Shown here piece after piece: positions 21,655 to 64,000 of a DNA stretch of 64,000 bases. This DNA is from Paralvinella palmiformis. Taxonomy: Eukaryota > Annelida > Polychaeta > Terebellida > Alvinellidae. Position numbers and translations under genes: made by a program. The notes below the pieces were generated by a model. It saw only the letters and a list, made by a program, of their open reading frames with translations. It was not told the origin of the DNA and searched no databases. Within the stretch, counting starts at the first letter, position 1. Each line of letters starts with the position of its first letter. The stretch covers positions 223,501 to 287,500 of the forward strand of contig JAODUP010000473.1 of assembly GCA_025642065.1 (NCBI GenBank). The letters run 5' to 3'.

Positions 21655-22577
21655 AATAATACTAATAATTACAAAACTTTTATTGTGCCAATATCTTTGA
21701 AATAATCGAGTTCAGTGGCGTACCCTAGTACAGGGGTTAGGCAAAGTCATAGTCCAGGTATAATGATCAGATGGAGTGGAAACTTAGGAAGGGTAAGCAA
21801 AAATGTTTTCAAATGGTGACGGAAAGATTCTATTTGATGACTTAACATGTTCCGGGGTGAATTCCAAAGGGTAGGTATGGCAACTTTAAACGAAACACCA
21901 GTCCCAGCACGAGTTTTTACCTTAGGAACAGACAAGAAGTGAAAACCAGATGAACGGAGCTCAAAATTTGCGATTGGGTTCTAGAAAAAGCATGGGCAAT
22001 AGACATGAGTGTTTTCCGTAAGAAAGAGTTTGATAGACAATAGGGCGGAGCTTGAAAATGATGCGAGATTGAACAGGGAGCCAATGAAGAAATATTTCAG
22101 AAGTGGAACAGAATGGGAAAACCGAGGAGAACGTGTGACAACCCTAGCCAAGCAGTTCTGAACACACTTAATTCAGTTTAGAATATCATTAGATGCGATG
22201 TTGTAAAGAAGAGAGTTCCAGTAATCAAGCCTAGTAGTAATTATTGAGTACTGTAGCAATGGTTTTGGCGACTGAAAGAGAAATATAGTGACGAATACGA
22301 CGATGGTCACGAATATGATAAAAGCAGAAGCGACATATGTCAGAGAAATATGTTTTATGAAACTAAATTCGCTATCAAATGTAACATCAATATTAAGTAC
22401 AGTACGTGTCTGATGGTGTGATGCTACGACTAATAAGGATGTTCGTAGGGAATAAACGAATAAGTTTGTTGCGTTGTCTGGATATGTACCTATAATGACG
22501 AAATCTGTTTTGTTGGCATTGAGGCTAAGTCTATTGTTTGTCATCCAACCAGAGATATCAATGAGACAGCTAGTCAC
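21655..22577 (-). mobile_element. LINE reverse transcriptase fragment with 3' end
   Basis: A 134-codon ORF (22577-22173) reads ISGWMTNNRLSLNANKTDFV, then FDSEFSFIKHISLTYV and YSIITTRLDYWNSLLYNIAS, the thumb/connection region of non-LTR reverse transcriptases (family form SWMTSNRLSLNANKTDFLII). A second ORF near 21935-21747 gives SVPKVKTRAGT and FKVAIPTLWNSP, SFRHHLKTFLL. The tail GATATTGGCACAATAAAAG ends near 21660. Several stops and frameshifts. Confidence 0.75.
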
Positions 22578-22599
22578 CTAGATGCTTAAGGGAAACCCA

Positions 22600-23625
22600 C
22601 GTGTACGTGAACAGTACTAGTTATCCTACATCTGAAAAGAAGAAAAAAAACTAAGGACTTTTTATTTGTACATCTGATTCAAAGCCAAAATAAGCAAGGG
22701 GAAATCACGACCTCAGATAGCTTAATTTTGCCTATTTCCGACATCTTTTCTTCACATCTTATACCAATATAAATTATCTGTCAATATATGAAACCTGAGT
22801 GATTATACAAACCAAATTAGGGCAAAACTGAAGAAAACTAGAAATATTTTGTAACCAGGACTATCTGTAGGAAACGATTCTCACACCTGGGGATACAATT
22901 ATACCATTATATCAGTGATTTATATTCCAGTTGACATTATAATCATGATTTCTCAATATACCGACAGGTGGAATATCACTAGATTTATTTGAATTAATTA
23001 CTACCATAAAGTTATTACACCACAATACAGACACTCACAAAATATATTTGTATTATGTCTTGTATGACTTTGAACAGATGAAAACATATCTTCGCACACA
23101 CGCACGCACGCACTGTTATTAGATATTAGGAAATAAATGAACTATTTCGACATTAAACAGCCGTACCCAAAGACTAGTCAGTTTTAGTCAAATCTATCCT
23201 GTCCTTATAGGTAGTATAGCTAGCCAGTATCACAACACTCATCGAAGGATTAGATAAATTAAGGAACACTGTCATCTACATTTTTCAAAGGTGTGATTTT
23301 AAAGATGTGTCGAGCCGTGATAGCACAGTTAGTTTGAGCGTAGGACTCGTAGCCGAAGGGTCGCGGGTTCGAGGCTCTGTGAGCTGGAATGTTGTCATGT
23401 GGCGACTGGTTCACTCATCCATAAAAAATGAGTACCTGACAGGACGCGATGGCTATGTGTTTGAGTAACGCTTTGTGCCTATAATAATAATGACAGCATG
23501 TATTTTATGCTCCCTTCGGAATTGAGATGTGTGCTGGGTGGAAACAGGTCTGAGTGAGGGATAATAATACTGTACAGCAGCGCCACAGAACAGGGTTACC
23601 TGGTTCTGGCGCTGTATAAACATGC

Positions 23626-23684
<59 letters not shown>

Positions 23685-24891
23685 AATAATTGTGTTTTCT
23701 GTAACGTATTAATTCAGATTAATACTAGGAATATTATTTTGTATATAACTCGACTATATTATACAACTCAATGTACAGCAGACAACTACTTCCGGTATGT
23801 TATCCGAAAAGTTGATTGACTAATCTGTGCGGGATTTTCGAAGCGGGAATCATATTTGAGCCTTTGATGACTTCCCTCCCCCTGGTACATATAGTTGACT
23901 GTATGAGGTAATTGTTATAATTTAGTAGTACTACATATATTACATATTTTATTTCATGAAACTAATACAGAGTACAAAGTTAACAACATACTTACATAGA
24001 CATAGAATGATAGATCTGCAATCAGCATCAATTTTGAATCATGAATGTAAATACTAAATGTTGAATGTAATACTAATAGATCTAATAGACTCCAAATATG
24101 GAATTTGTTGGAAGGGGAAGGTCATTCACAAACTAGGTTAAATCGAGTAAACGTGTATAATTATACCCTAAATAATTTTCACTATTTTGTGCAGATTTCC
24201 ATGTCGTGTCAGACGCGTAACATCTTCTGTAGTAATCATTTCACTAACATCACAGTTGCAAAACTACATCAACTGATAAAAACTGGTGGAAAATAAACCT
24301 GTTGACGTTGGCATGAGCGATAATAAAGGAATACCGTGACAAAAGGCATGACGTTTCACATATTGATTTCAAATGTTTTTGGTCAATCTACGAGTGTTAA
24401 AATGCTAGACGTGTATAGTTTCATTTTTATAAATTGTATTGCTTTCAAACTTGGATCTACTGCTTTTCTATGACATGGTAAATTTATTCAGTTAATATGA
24501 AATCTATTCTAAGTCTTGGGCATGTCTAACCACTAGATCTAACACTAATCACTACTGTATTATTACATTGTATGTATGGGAAGGGAGATAAAATATTTTG
24601 CCATCAATGTATCACTTACTAAGCCCTGTGTAAAGCCATGGCCATTCATTCTAGTAATATTATAAAAATACAACTTATAAATTAATGATTTCACTAATTA
24701 AAGGTACCTACTACACTAAAATGTAATGACAAATGCCTATAATTATATTCGAATACTATCTGAAATGGGTTATGGATTATTCCCCCTCAATTACATTCAC
24801 CCTCGGTATAAAACTATTAAAAGGCTATTCGCCCTTTATTGTTATTTGGCATTAATAAAAGGGACTATTCGCCCTTGTTGTGTTATATAAT

Positions 24892-24935
<44 letters not shown>

Positions 24936-25740
24936 CCATCTGAAATGGCATATATGTGGCCTGGTCAGTTCACATTGTTAATGTTTCATTACAACAACAT
25001 TTACAAATAATGGCTGTGAGGCCTGCCACCAATGACTGAACTAAAAAAATCCACTGACACAATTGCCATATTCTACCAGCTAGTTAACTTGCTCCACCAA
25101 GAGGCTAACTTAGTGGATAAGCAAGCACAGTTGATTGCTGATGAAAAATTGAAGTGGGCGTAACACGTAAAATATAAAAATTAGCAGACAGAGATCTTTG
25201 ATTTCTGGAATGATTATGTTGTAAAGAAGTTGGATGGAAAAGAGTGAGGTCAGCAAGATCTAGTCTACAAACCATGCACACAGATTTAAACTTCTGCTAT
25301 ATACTAGTATATAGTTTGCTGCTCTTGTCAATCTATTTTTTTAAATATTTGGTAATAAATTGTATGTTAACTATTTGGTAATACATTGTATTTGATCTTG
25401 TTGGCAATAAATTGTATTTTAACTAACTGATGGGTGAATAAAATCTAGGGCGATGGCTCCCGAAGTTGAATATAAAACAGGGTGAAATTAACTGCAAGGT
25501 GAATAAAATCTAGGGCAAATAGCCCAGTTCCCTCTGAAATAATGTTTATGTGATTAATGTCATGTATGAGTTTGTTATTTCTGGGTTATAGTCAAATTCT
25601 TTTAATAAACATAAACATTCTTGTGGATTTATAACCTAATATTAGTGCCCCTTCATTAATTGCTCACCTGATCTTTTGCCCCTTGGTCTTTGCCACATAA
25701 TTTTTTCATTTGCTACAGTTTATAAAATTATAAAGATAAA
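22600..25740. other. Intergenic; SINE C, TA tracts and an unclassified inverted repeat
   Basis: Besides the SINE at 23311, a block from about 24775 to 25550 starts with CTATTCGCCC-type motifs and ends with GGGCAAATAG-type motifs in inverse, suggesting an old terminal-repeat element. No gene. Confidence 0.4.
23311..23627 (+). mobile_element. tRNA-headed SINE, family C
   Basis: Head GAGCCGTGATAGCACAGTTA, GTAGGACTCGTAGCCGAAGG, B box GCGGGTTCGAGGCTC. Body TTCACTCATCCATAAAAAAT, GTGTGCTGGGTGGAAACAGG, and a 3' hairpin-like end with AACAGGGTTACCTGGTTCTG then GCGCTGTATAAACATGC running into a long (TA)n tract. Confidence 0.8.
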
Positions 25741-25748
25741 TTAATAGG

Positions 25749-26576
25749 TACCATATATACTCACATATAAGTAACACTTGTGTATGAGACACACATAATT
25801 TAGGACCAATAAACGCCCTTGGAATCGAACCCGGGTATAAAATGCACTAAAATCAGCAATATTGATTAAAACCCCCAAAAATTCATCATTGTCATACTCT
25901 TCACTGAACGTCTGTTGTATCTGTTAATGTGTCATCAAGTTATCATACATGTCATCATCTTCTTTGTCATACTGTTCATCCCACAATACACTATCTTCCC
26001 TGCCATCTAAATCATTGCTGATAGAGCACTTCTTGAACGATTTGGTAATAATGCCGCGGTTGATTTAATCCCAGTGTTTTCCACCACTGTGTGACGATAT
26101 AGGTAACGACAACACTGTTTCAGGTTGTCTTCTGCTGTGCGTTCGTTTTCGTAATGCTGTTTGAAATAGTTTATTAGTTGTTCCCATGTGCCAGCTTTGG
26201 AAGTAATTAACACATTGTTTTCTGTAATCATTTTCCTTTGATATGGCTTCTATGGTCATTCTTTGCGTGGCCTCATTTACCGTTCCATTCAATTACATAT
26301 GCTCACATATCTCGATAGTAATGACTTTGTGATCATGTCACTAATTAGAGCACCGGATTAAATAATCATGACAGTTATCATGATTAAGTTTGGATTTGAA
26401 AGACAACAGAGAAAATACACATTATTAAAGTTCAAAAACCAATATTATTGCATTTTCCCCTAAATTATGCAAAATATTACCTTCTCTTTTAGTATGACCC
26501 ACGTATAAGATGGACTCGATTTTGGCATCAATTTCATAGTATAAAAAGTGCAAGTTATACGTGAGCATATACAGTA
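25749..26576 (-). mobile_element. pogo-like element copy A, internally deleted
   Basis: Terminal inverted repeats of the form CCRTATATACTCACRTATAAG, with TA at both edges. The minus strand keeps broken fragments of a transposase C-terminus: LINYFKQHYENERTAED, then in another frame KKCSISNDLDGREDSVLWDE, which matches the pogo/Tigger motif FKKCGISNALDG. The DDE catalytic core is missing. Related to the copies at 52404 and 26740. Confidence 0.65.
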
Positions 26577-26935
26577 TACGATTAATTTAAAATAATAATG
26601 ATAATACATAAATTGGTAACTGTCTTTTACAAGATAATTTTAATGCAATACTTAGATGCAATATAATCAATGTTTCATTGTACATATATCAATTGTAAAT
26701 AAGGATACACTCACTGGAACTAAGAGTCTTCCTTTATGTTACCGTATATACTGGCGTATAAGTTGATTTTTTTGGTAGTGAAAAGGGAGCTCCCAGAAGC
26801 ACCTCGACTTATACGCCCGACATAGTTCCTACCAGCTGAAGGAAATATTTTTTCGGCCATTCTGGACACACAACACTACAGGATTCAACCCAATAATAGC
26901 CAGAGTTAGAATCAAATCGTCACATCGCTGCCTAC

Positions 26936-27262
26936 TAAATCATTATTATTCAATAAATAACAATTAATTTTCACCAAACTGTTATTTGGATATCACAAAC
27001 ATGCTGGTCTTTATATAATAATACTTGATAGTCACGTGTTGTTACCTACCAGTACTTCCAGATGTGCTGTGAAACAATGAATTAATAACACTCAGGTGTG
27101 TTTGTGTGAGCCAGAGTTGGAACAAAATCTCTGCCTACTAGTCTTATTCAATAAATAACGATTAAGTTTCACCAAACTGTTATTTGGATCTCACAAACAT
27201 GCCAGTCTTTGTGTAATAATAGTTGATAGTCACGTGCCATTAACTACCAGTACCTCCAGATG
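26936..27262. repeat. Imperfect ~200-bp tandem duplication
   Basis: The block ATTCAATAAATAAC ... CACCAAACTGTTATTTGGAT ... CACAAACATGC ... TGATAGTCACGTG ... ACCAGTAC occurs at ~26946-27060 and again at ~27148-27255. It lies between the left end of pogo copy C and its ORF. Confidence 0.7.
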
Positions 27263-27407
27263 ATTAGCGATACTATAGAAATCACTGTTCACATTGCGTG
27301 TTTGGTGTGACAAGTTTGTTTATTAGTTATAACATTTTTTTTTGGGGGGGGCAGAATCCTCAGGTTGTACTTATTCAGCACAGCCTAGTTATAACATCAA
27401 AGCGAAA

Positions 27408-27450
<43 letters not shown>

Positions 27451-27645
27451 CTGCTGGTGAAGAAATTGATACTGATATATTAACGACGCACTTGCAGACA
27501 CCATGAGCTTGAAACAAAAGCAAAATTCATATGATGCACAGTTTAATTAAGTTTGCCGAAGAAAACAACAACTCTGCTGCAGACAGATATTTTGCTGTTA
27601 GTGAAAAACTAGTGAGAGACTGGAGAAAGCAGAAGAAATATTTAT

Positions 27646-27987
27646 TTGAAATGCCGAGGACAAAAAAGGGCGAAACGTTACGGAGTTAGTCCGTACACCA
27701 AATTAGAGACAGCTCTGAATGATTGGGTAATGGAGTATCGCCGCAATGGATATATCGTCACCAGAATGATGATACAGATACAGGCTATAAAGTTTACTCG
27801 GGACAAGCAATACGAGGTAGAGACTGGATTCAAAGCTTCACCGGGATGGTGTAGCTGGTTTATGAATCGGTGTGGACTTACACTGAGACAGAGGACACAC
27901 GTGAGATTCCGGATTACGACTGGGTCAGCTTTTTCGTGGATGATGAGAATGATTCATATTTTGAGGGATTTTAAACCAATACCGTAA
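27646..27987 (+). pseudogene. pogo-type transposase HTH fragment
   Basis: Longest open stretch of copy C (113 codons, no natural ATG start). It holds the second, CENP-B-type DNA-binding half of a pogo transposase. A frameshift in a poly-A run near 27660 separates it from the first helix-turn-helix, and after about residue 85 the frame leaves the protein. Confidence 0.6.
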
Positions 27988-28790
27988 AATGTCTGAAAAA
28001 CCTGTCCATGAGCTTTTGAATAACCATTTATCATATTAGGCTCATTATAGAGTGGTAGACCAGTAACTGTAGTTAATTATGCCTGTTATAAAAATACCCT
28101 CAGAGAGCCCCCCGAAGAAAACAAGGAAGGCCAAGTCATCTTCGTGGTGATTTTTGGTACTTGGTGCTTTGAAGCCTTTCTATCGATGCTTCACATTTGG
28201 AATGATGTAATTCAATAAATAACTGATGTGTTTCCAGTCCAGTGAAAAACTGTGTTCTTGAATTGAATTCTTTTTGAAAAAATTTTGTCCAGGTATTTGT
28301 TACCTCCATGTACGGAATCAGTTTCTTTTCTTTTTTAAATTTCTTTTTTTTAAAACTTTAATGCGGGTTTGGTTTTCACTGATGTGAGTTTTGGAGAAGG
28401 TGTTTACAAGAACATTTCCCCCCTTAAGTTTGGAAATTTGATTTCCTGGTTGGATGGGGGTGTTGTACGGTTTTGTTTCCAATGATCAGACATTGATGTA
28501 GTTGGTGTTTCACCATGTGAGATGTTTACGGAGATCAGGTGTTTACAGAGATGTTTCCTCCCATTAAGTGGAATTTAAAGTAGCTTTTTTTTCATTTAGG
28601 AAGTTGTGTAACCTGTGTAATAACTAAATCTCAAATTTAATCTGTAAGTTTGATATTTTGAAAATTAAGAACATTTACTTTGGTTATTTTGTGTTTTAAT
28701 GGCAATACAAGTACAGTGTGTGAAACTAACTTGTAGACTTACTAGACCCGCAGGTCTAGTAAAACTTTTTAACACTAGGCCTGCCGTGTT

Positions 28791-28882
28791 GATGATGATT
28801 GATGTTTTACAGCCACCTTCCAAAGGTAACGAAGCGCAATCAAAGATGAAACATCCATCAGATATGCCCATGCCGAGATTAG
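28791..28882 (-). mobile_element. SINE family A, partial
   Basis: Tail and part of the body (GATGATTGATGTTTTACAG, AAAGATGAAACATCC, GATATGCCCATGCCGAGATT); the gene-desert middle and the tRNA head are deleted. Confidence 0.6.
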
Positions 28883-29260
28883 GAGCACTGGGTTTTGATC
28901 AGGTATCGCCATCCCACTTCTCCTGAAAGACCCCTAAAGATACCGCCAGCAATAATAATACTACAACAATATGACAAAAATCAACACAAGGTGGCTGTGC
29001 CCAATAGGCAGCAGCCTGGGGTCTAGTCCATATTTCAACAACACAATACACTGTATATCAATATTCATTACTCAAAATGTTCGGTCACTGCACTATCAAT
29101 CATAACATAAACAAATAAATGTCTTTTATTTCATTGAAAAAAGTCAATAGCTGATCATTTGGTAATCTGGAAGGGATGTGATGTTAAATACAGAATTGTA
29201 GGCAAGGTTATTAATATATGAAGTAATTGTTTCCTTGTTCCGAATTGCTACTAATAGGAA

Positions 29261-29442
29261 GGGTGCCTCCATGGTCTAGCGATAGTGTGTTGGACCACAG
29301 ATAACTACCACCCACGTTTGAATCTCGGTGTGGGCATATCTGAAGGGTGTTTCATCTTCGACTTCGTTTCATTATCTTTTTTGAGGTCGCTCGGCCCATT
29401 TAGCCTACCATGTGCACAGTAGTTGCTGTAAATCATCAATCG
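29261..29442 (+). mobile_element. SINE family A, full copy
   Basis: GTGCCTCCATGGTCTAGCG through GTTTGAATCTCGGTGTGGGC to TAGCCTACCATGTGCACAG and AATCATCAATCG. A more decayed sister copy follows at about 29458-29612. Confidence 0.75.
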
Positions 29443-30105
29443 TGCTACTAATAGGGCACAGTTGAACTACCGGTAATGCATCTGCCTTCAGCAACAGATG
29501 TTCAGTCTGGCTCGTCTCTGAAAGATACTTCGGCAATCATTTCACCTCATTACTTTCAGGCATTGTTTGGCCCATTTACCCTATCACATGCACAAAGTAG
29601 ACCATAAATACGAGGTTTCTATGTGATTTGCAACAGAAAATAAATCGATGGAACATCCATTTGCCATCCACTTGCAAACACCTCATAAGTCTTTGCTGGT
29701 GAGGGTTCCAAAATGATGCATTAGGATGGGTAATTAGTGATACTTGGTTATCATATGTCGTGTTAGTAGATCTGTCCAATTTATGAGTTTAACGCTATGA
29801 AATCAATATTTTCTATAAGTGAAGTGATTTATTTCACCAACTAACATGTGTATTTGTGACATTTGAGTCACACTACACCATAGTGGCCCTTGACATTTTC
29901 CTGTTAGCAAGAAATCTATTGATTTATTGGCAGAAACTTTCTCAGTTACTCCTCGGATGATGATGATGACCTTTTTGCACAATCTCCTCTCTAATGTTGT
30001 GATGCAGTTTTTTTTGCAACTTGTAGGTTACCTTCAATACAGCTAAAATAATTGCCAATATCTTGTGCCATAATTAGTACATTCACCAGTACTATAATGA
30101 GACGC

Positions 30106-30386
30106 GGGGTCAATTCAATTCCGGAATTGAAATTGATGGTCAATTCCGGAATTGGAATTGGATACTTAAAAAGAACTGGAATTGGAATCGAAGTTTCCTA
30201 CAAAATATTTAATCCACAAATTAATTAACCATTTAATTTTTTAATTCGGAAATATTTCTTCCACGACAGTCCTACTTGGAATATAAACTACTCGGAGTAG
30301 GTATTCCAAGTAGGTACTCGGAATAGGTAAGGTAAAAAGTAGTAGGTAAAAAATGGAATTGGAATTGACAAAATGGAATTGACCCC
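30106..30386. mobile_element. Small MITE-like element with GGGGTCAATTC ends
   Basis: Starts GGGGTCAATTCAATTCC and ends in the reverse complement, GGAATTGACCCC, via two direct copies (GGAATTGACAAAATGG). Interior rich in GGAATTGGAATTGG and in CCAAGTAGGTACTCGG-type repeats. About 280 bp, no ORF, ~950 bp upstream of the TGDS start. Confidence 0.45.
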
Positions 30387-30827
30387 ATGTCTGACCACAA
30401 CCACTACCCGTGCCAGTACCACTACCCATACCGAATGTCAGTACCCACGCCAGTACTATTACTCATAATTCTACCAGTACCCGTGTTAATACCACAACCA
30501 ATACCACATGTCATTCTATTGTATACTACTCATACCAGTACCGCAGTTGTTACCCTTATCTGTACCACAGTCACTACTAATACCGGTACCACAGGTACTA
30601 CCCATACCAGAACCATAGTCAGTTATTTAGTCACTACCCATACCAGTTCCACAGTAACTACCCATTCTAGTACTATAGTCACTACCCATACCACTACCAC
30701 AGTTACTACCCATTCTAGTACCACATTCACTAACCATAGCAGTACCACAATCATTACCCATACCAGTACCACAGTCACTACTCATACCTGTGCCATGGTA
30801 CCAATACCACACTTACCAACAGAATAA
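30387..30827 (+). repeat. 24-bp minisatellite with open Thr-rich frame
   Basis: Degenerate repeat of about 24 bp, clearest at 30650-30790 (units like CACTACCCATACCAGTACCA). One plus frame is open for 146 codons and reads as Thr/Ser/His octads (TTVTTHSST type); the minus strand is also open. The period is a multiple of three, which alone keeps frames open. Mucin-like in composition, but there is no start context, signal peptide or flanking domain. Confidence 0.7.
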
Positions 30828-31308
30828 ATAACCCAAAGTCATACTCCTCTGGTACAGTCAGTATTGCATTGCAGTCCACACCTGCTGGTCGTGAGATTGA
30901 ATCCCAATGTTACTGGTGTCTATGAGTTGTTTCATCCATCAGTAAAAGCCTTCAGCCTGATTGTACCATTTCCTGGGGGAAGATCTCCTTGGCCACGTCA
31001 TGATACACTGCCAGATGTAACCAGGATAGAGGATAAACTTGAACAGTCACTGAGAGCCCTACACTTTAGGCCATCTCTCTCTCTACAACTGCACCCAGCA
31101 GCTATTATTGTCACAACCACAACAGCCACCATGACCAGAACGACTAGTTACCACTGGAACCAAAACACCCAACAACTACTAGTAGTACTACTAACATCTC
31201 TCATCACCACGCACATGTCTGTTATGTGTACTACGATTATTATCATCAGCAATAAGTTATTGATCTCTCTTTCTCCCTTTGTAGTGGGCAGAGCCAGGTG
31301 TTGATCAG

Positions 31309-31331
31309 ATGACGTCAGCTGCCAATCAGCG

Positions 31332-31335
<4 letters not shown>
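31309..31335 (+). promoter_or_regulatory. Upstream ORF plus CRE and CCAAT box at the TGDS start
   Basis: TGACGTCA (31310-31317), a perfect CRE/ATF palindrome, is followed by CCAAT (31322-31326). The same bases form an 8-codon ORF (ATG 31309 to TGA 31335) whose stop overlaps the main ATG 31332 as ATGA. Either the sites are promoter elements and translation starts at 31410, or the uORF is in the leader and could couple termination to re-initiation. Confidence 0.4.
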
Positions 31336-63558
<32,223 letters not shown>

Positions 63559-63644
63559 GTATGTATTAAGCCTTGCTGGGCAGTTGGCCATGTACACATT
63601 ACACACAAATATGCATGTATGTGTGCACGCACACAAACACACAG

Positions 63645-63705
63645 ACGCACACACATGCATATACATGCACACACTTCTAAAACATATATGTGCACATACA
63701 CACAT

Positions 63706-63751
<46 letters not shown>

Positions 63752-64000
63752 GAGAGAATAAATTAAGTGCAATTAAAAGTTTCTCAGTTCTTGCCTAAAT
63801 TCCTTTGAGAACAATTAATAAGTTCAAGGCTTGCCATATTATTTATACACATACACACATTTCTAAAAACACACACAAACCCACATACACACATGATAGA
63901 GAGGAGAGAGAGGAGGGGGGGAGTGATAGAGAATAAATTAAGTGCAATTAACAATTTAAGTTTTGGCCTAAATTCCTTTGAGAACAATTAACAAATTCCG
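63645..64000. repeat. ~176-bp tandem duplication with GATA array
   Basis: CACACATGATAGA... GAATAAATTAAGTGCAATTA ... CCTAAATTCCTTTGAGAACA occurs at 63690-63822 and again at 63885-64000. The first copy contains (GATA)n at 63706-63750. In TGDS intron 9. Confidence 0.7.

Larger units (their letters stand above)
26740..28150 (+). mobile_element. pogo-like element copy C with N-terminal HTH ORF, right end lost
   Basis: Starts TA-CCGTATATACTGGCGTATAAG. From ATG 27503 (MSLKQKQNSYDAQF) it carries a broken transposase N-terminus: KFAEENNNSAADRYFAVSEK and VRDWRKQKKYLFEMPRTK (Brinker/CENP-B-like helix-turn-helix), then, one frame over, YTKLETALNDWVMEYRRNG and FKASPGWCSWFMNRCGLTLR. A jump then leads to a terminal DWVSFFVDDENDSYFEGF and stop. 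The DDE region is absent. A matching right terminal repeat was not found. Confidence 0.65.

Noticed and set aside
30864..31304. 146-codon plus ORF just before TGDS
   Set aside because: Composition drifts to low complexity (TTTT/III runs) and it overlaps the probable TGDS promoter; no homology seen.

Overview
The window is a piece of an animal nuclear genome. It is AT-rich, its introns run up to about 21 kb with GT-AG splice sites, it carries many microsatellites, and transposon relics of many kinds are scattered through it. The mix of tRNA-headed SINEs, CR1/L2-like LINE 3' ends, hAT, pogo and piggyBac relics, with animal-type RB1 and TGDS genes, would fit a lophotrochozoan, probably a mollusc. 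That placement is inference; nothing here fixes the species.

Two host genes can be rebuilt exon by exon with matching splice phases. They lie head to head. On the minus strand, nine exons from 14380 down to 713 encode the first 331 residues of a retinoblastoma-family protein, best read as RB1; the rest lies beyond the left edge. On the plus strand, nine exons from 31332 to 63558 encode the first 290 residues of TGDS (dTDP-D-glucose 4,6-dehydratase family, extended SDR); the last ~60 residues lie beyond the right edge. About 17 kb separates the two start codons. The RB1 upstream region has ETS, CCAAT and E2F-type sites. The TGDS start region has a CRE palindrome, a CCAAT box and a short upstream ORF that overlaps the start codon.

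The 21-kb intron 2 of TGDS (32335-53586) holds an antisense reading frame (37199 down to 36399, probably on to about 36084). It encodes a predicted type II membrane protein whose stem is a 57-bp tandem repeat rich in N-glycosylation sequons; the frame is broken by two small indels that together add 3 nt. It is the least explained coding signal in the window.

The rest is mobile or repetitive DNA: at least four tRNA-headed SINE families, LINE pieces (endonuclease, reverse transcriptase, 3' ends), three hAT transposase relics, three pogo-like elements, a piggyBac transposase relic, two MITEs with TTAA or TTAA-like ends, other terminal-inverted-repeat elements, coding-looking minisatellites, and long (TA)n tracts. 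I found no CRISPR array, genuine tRNA or rRNA gene, or bacterial-type operon.
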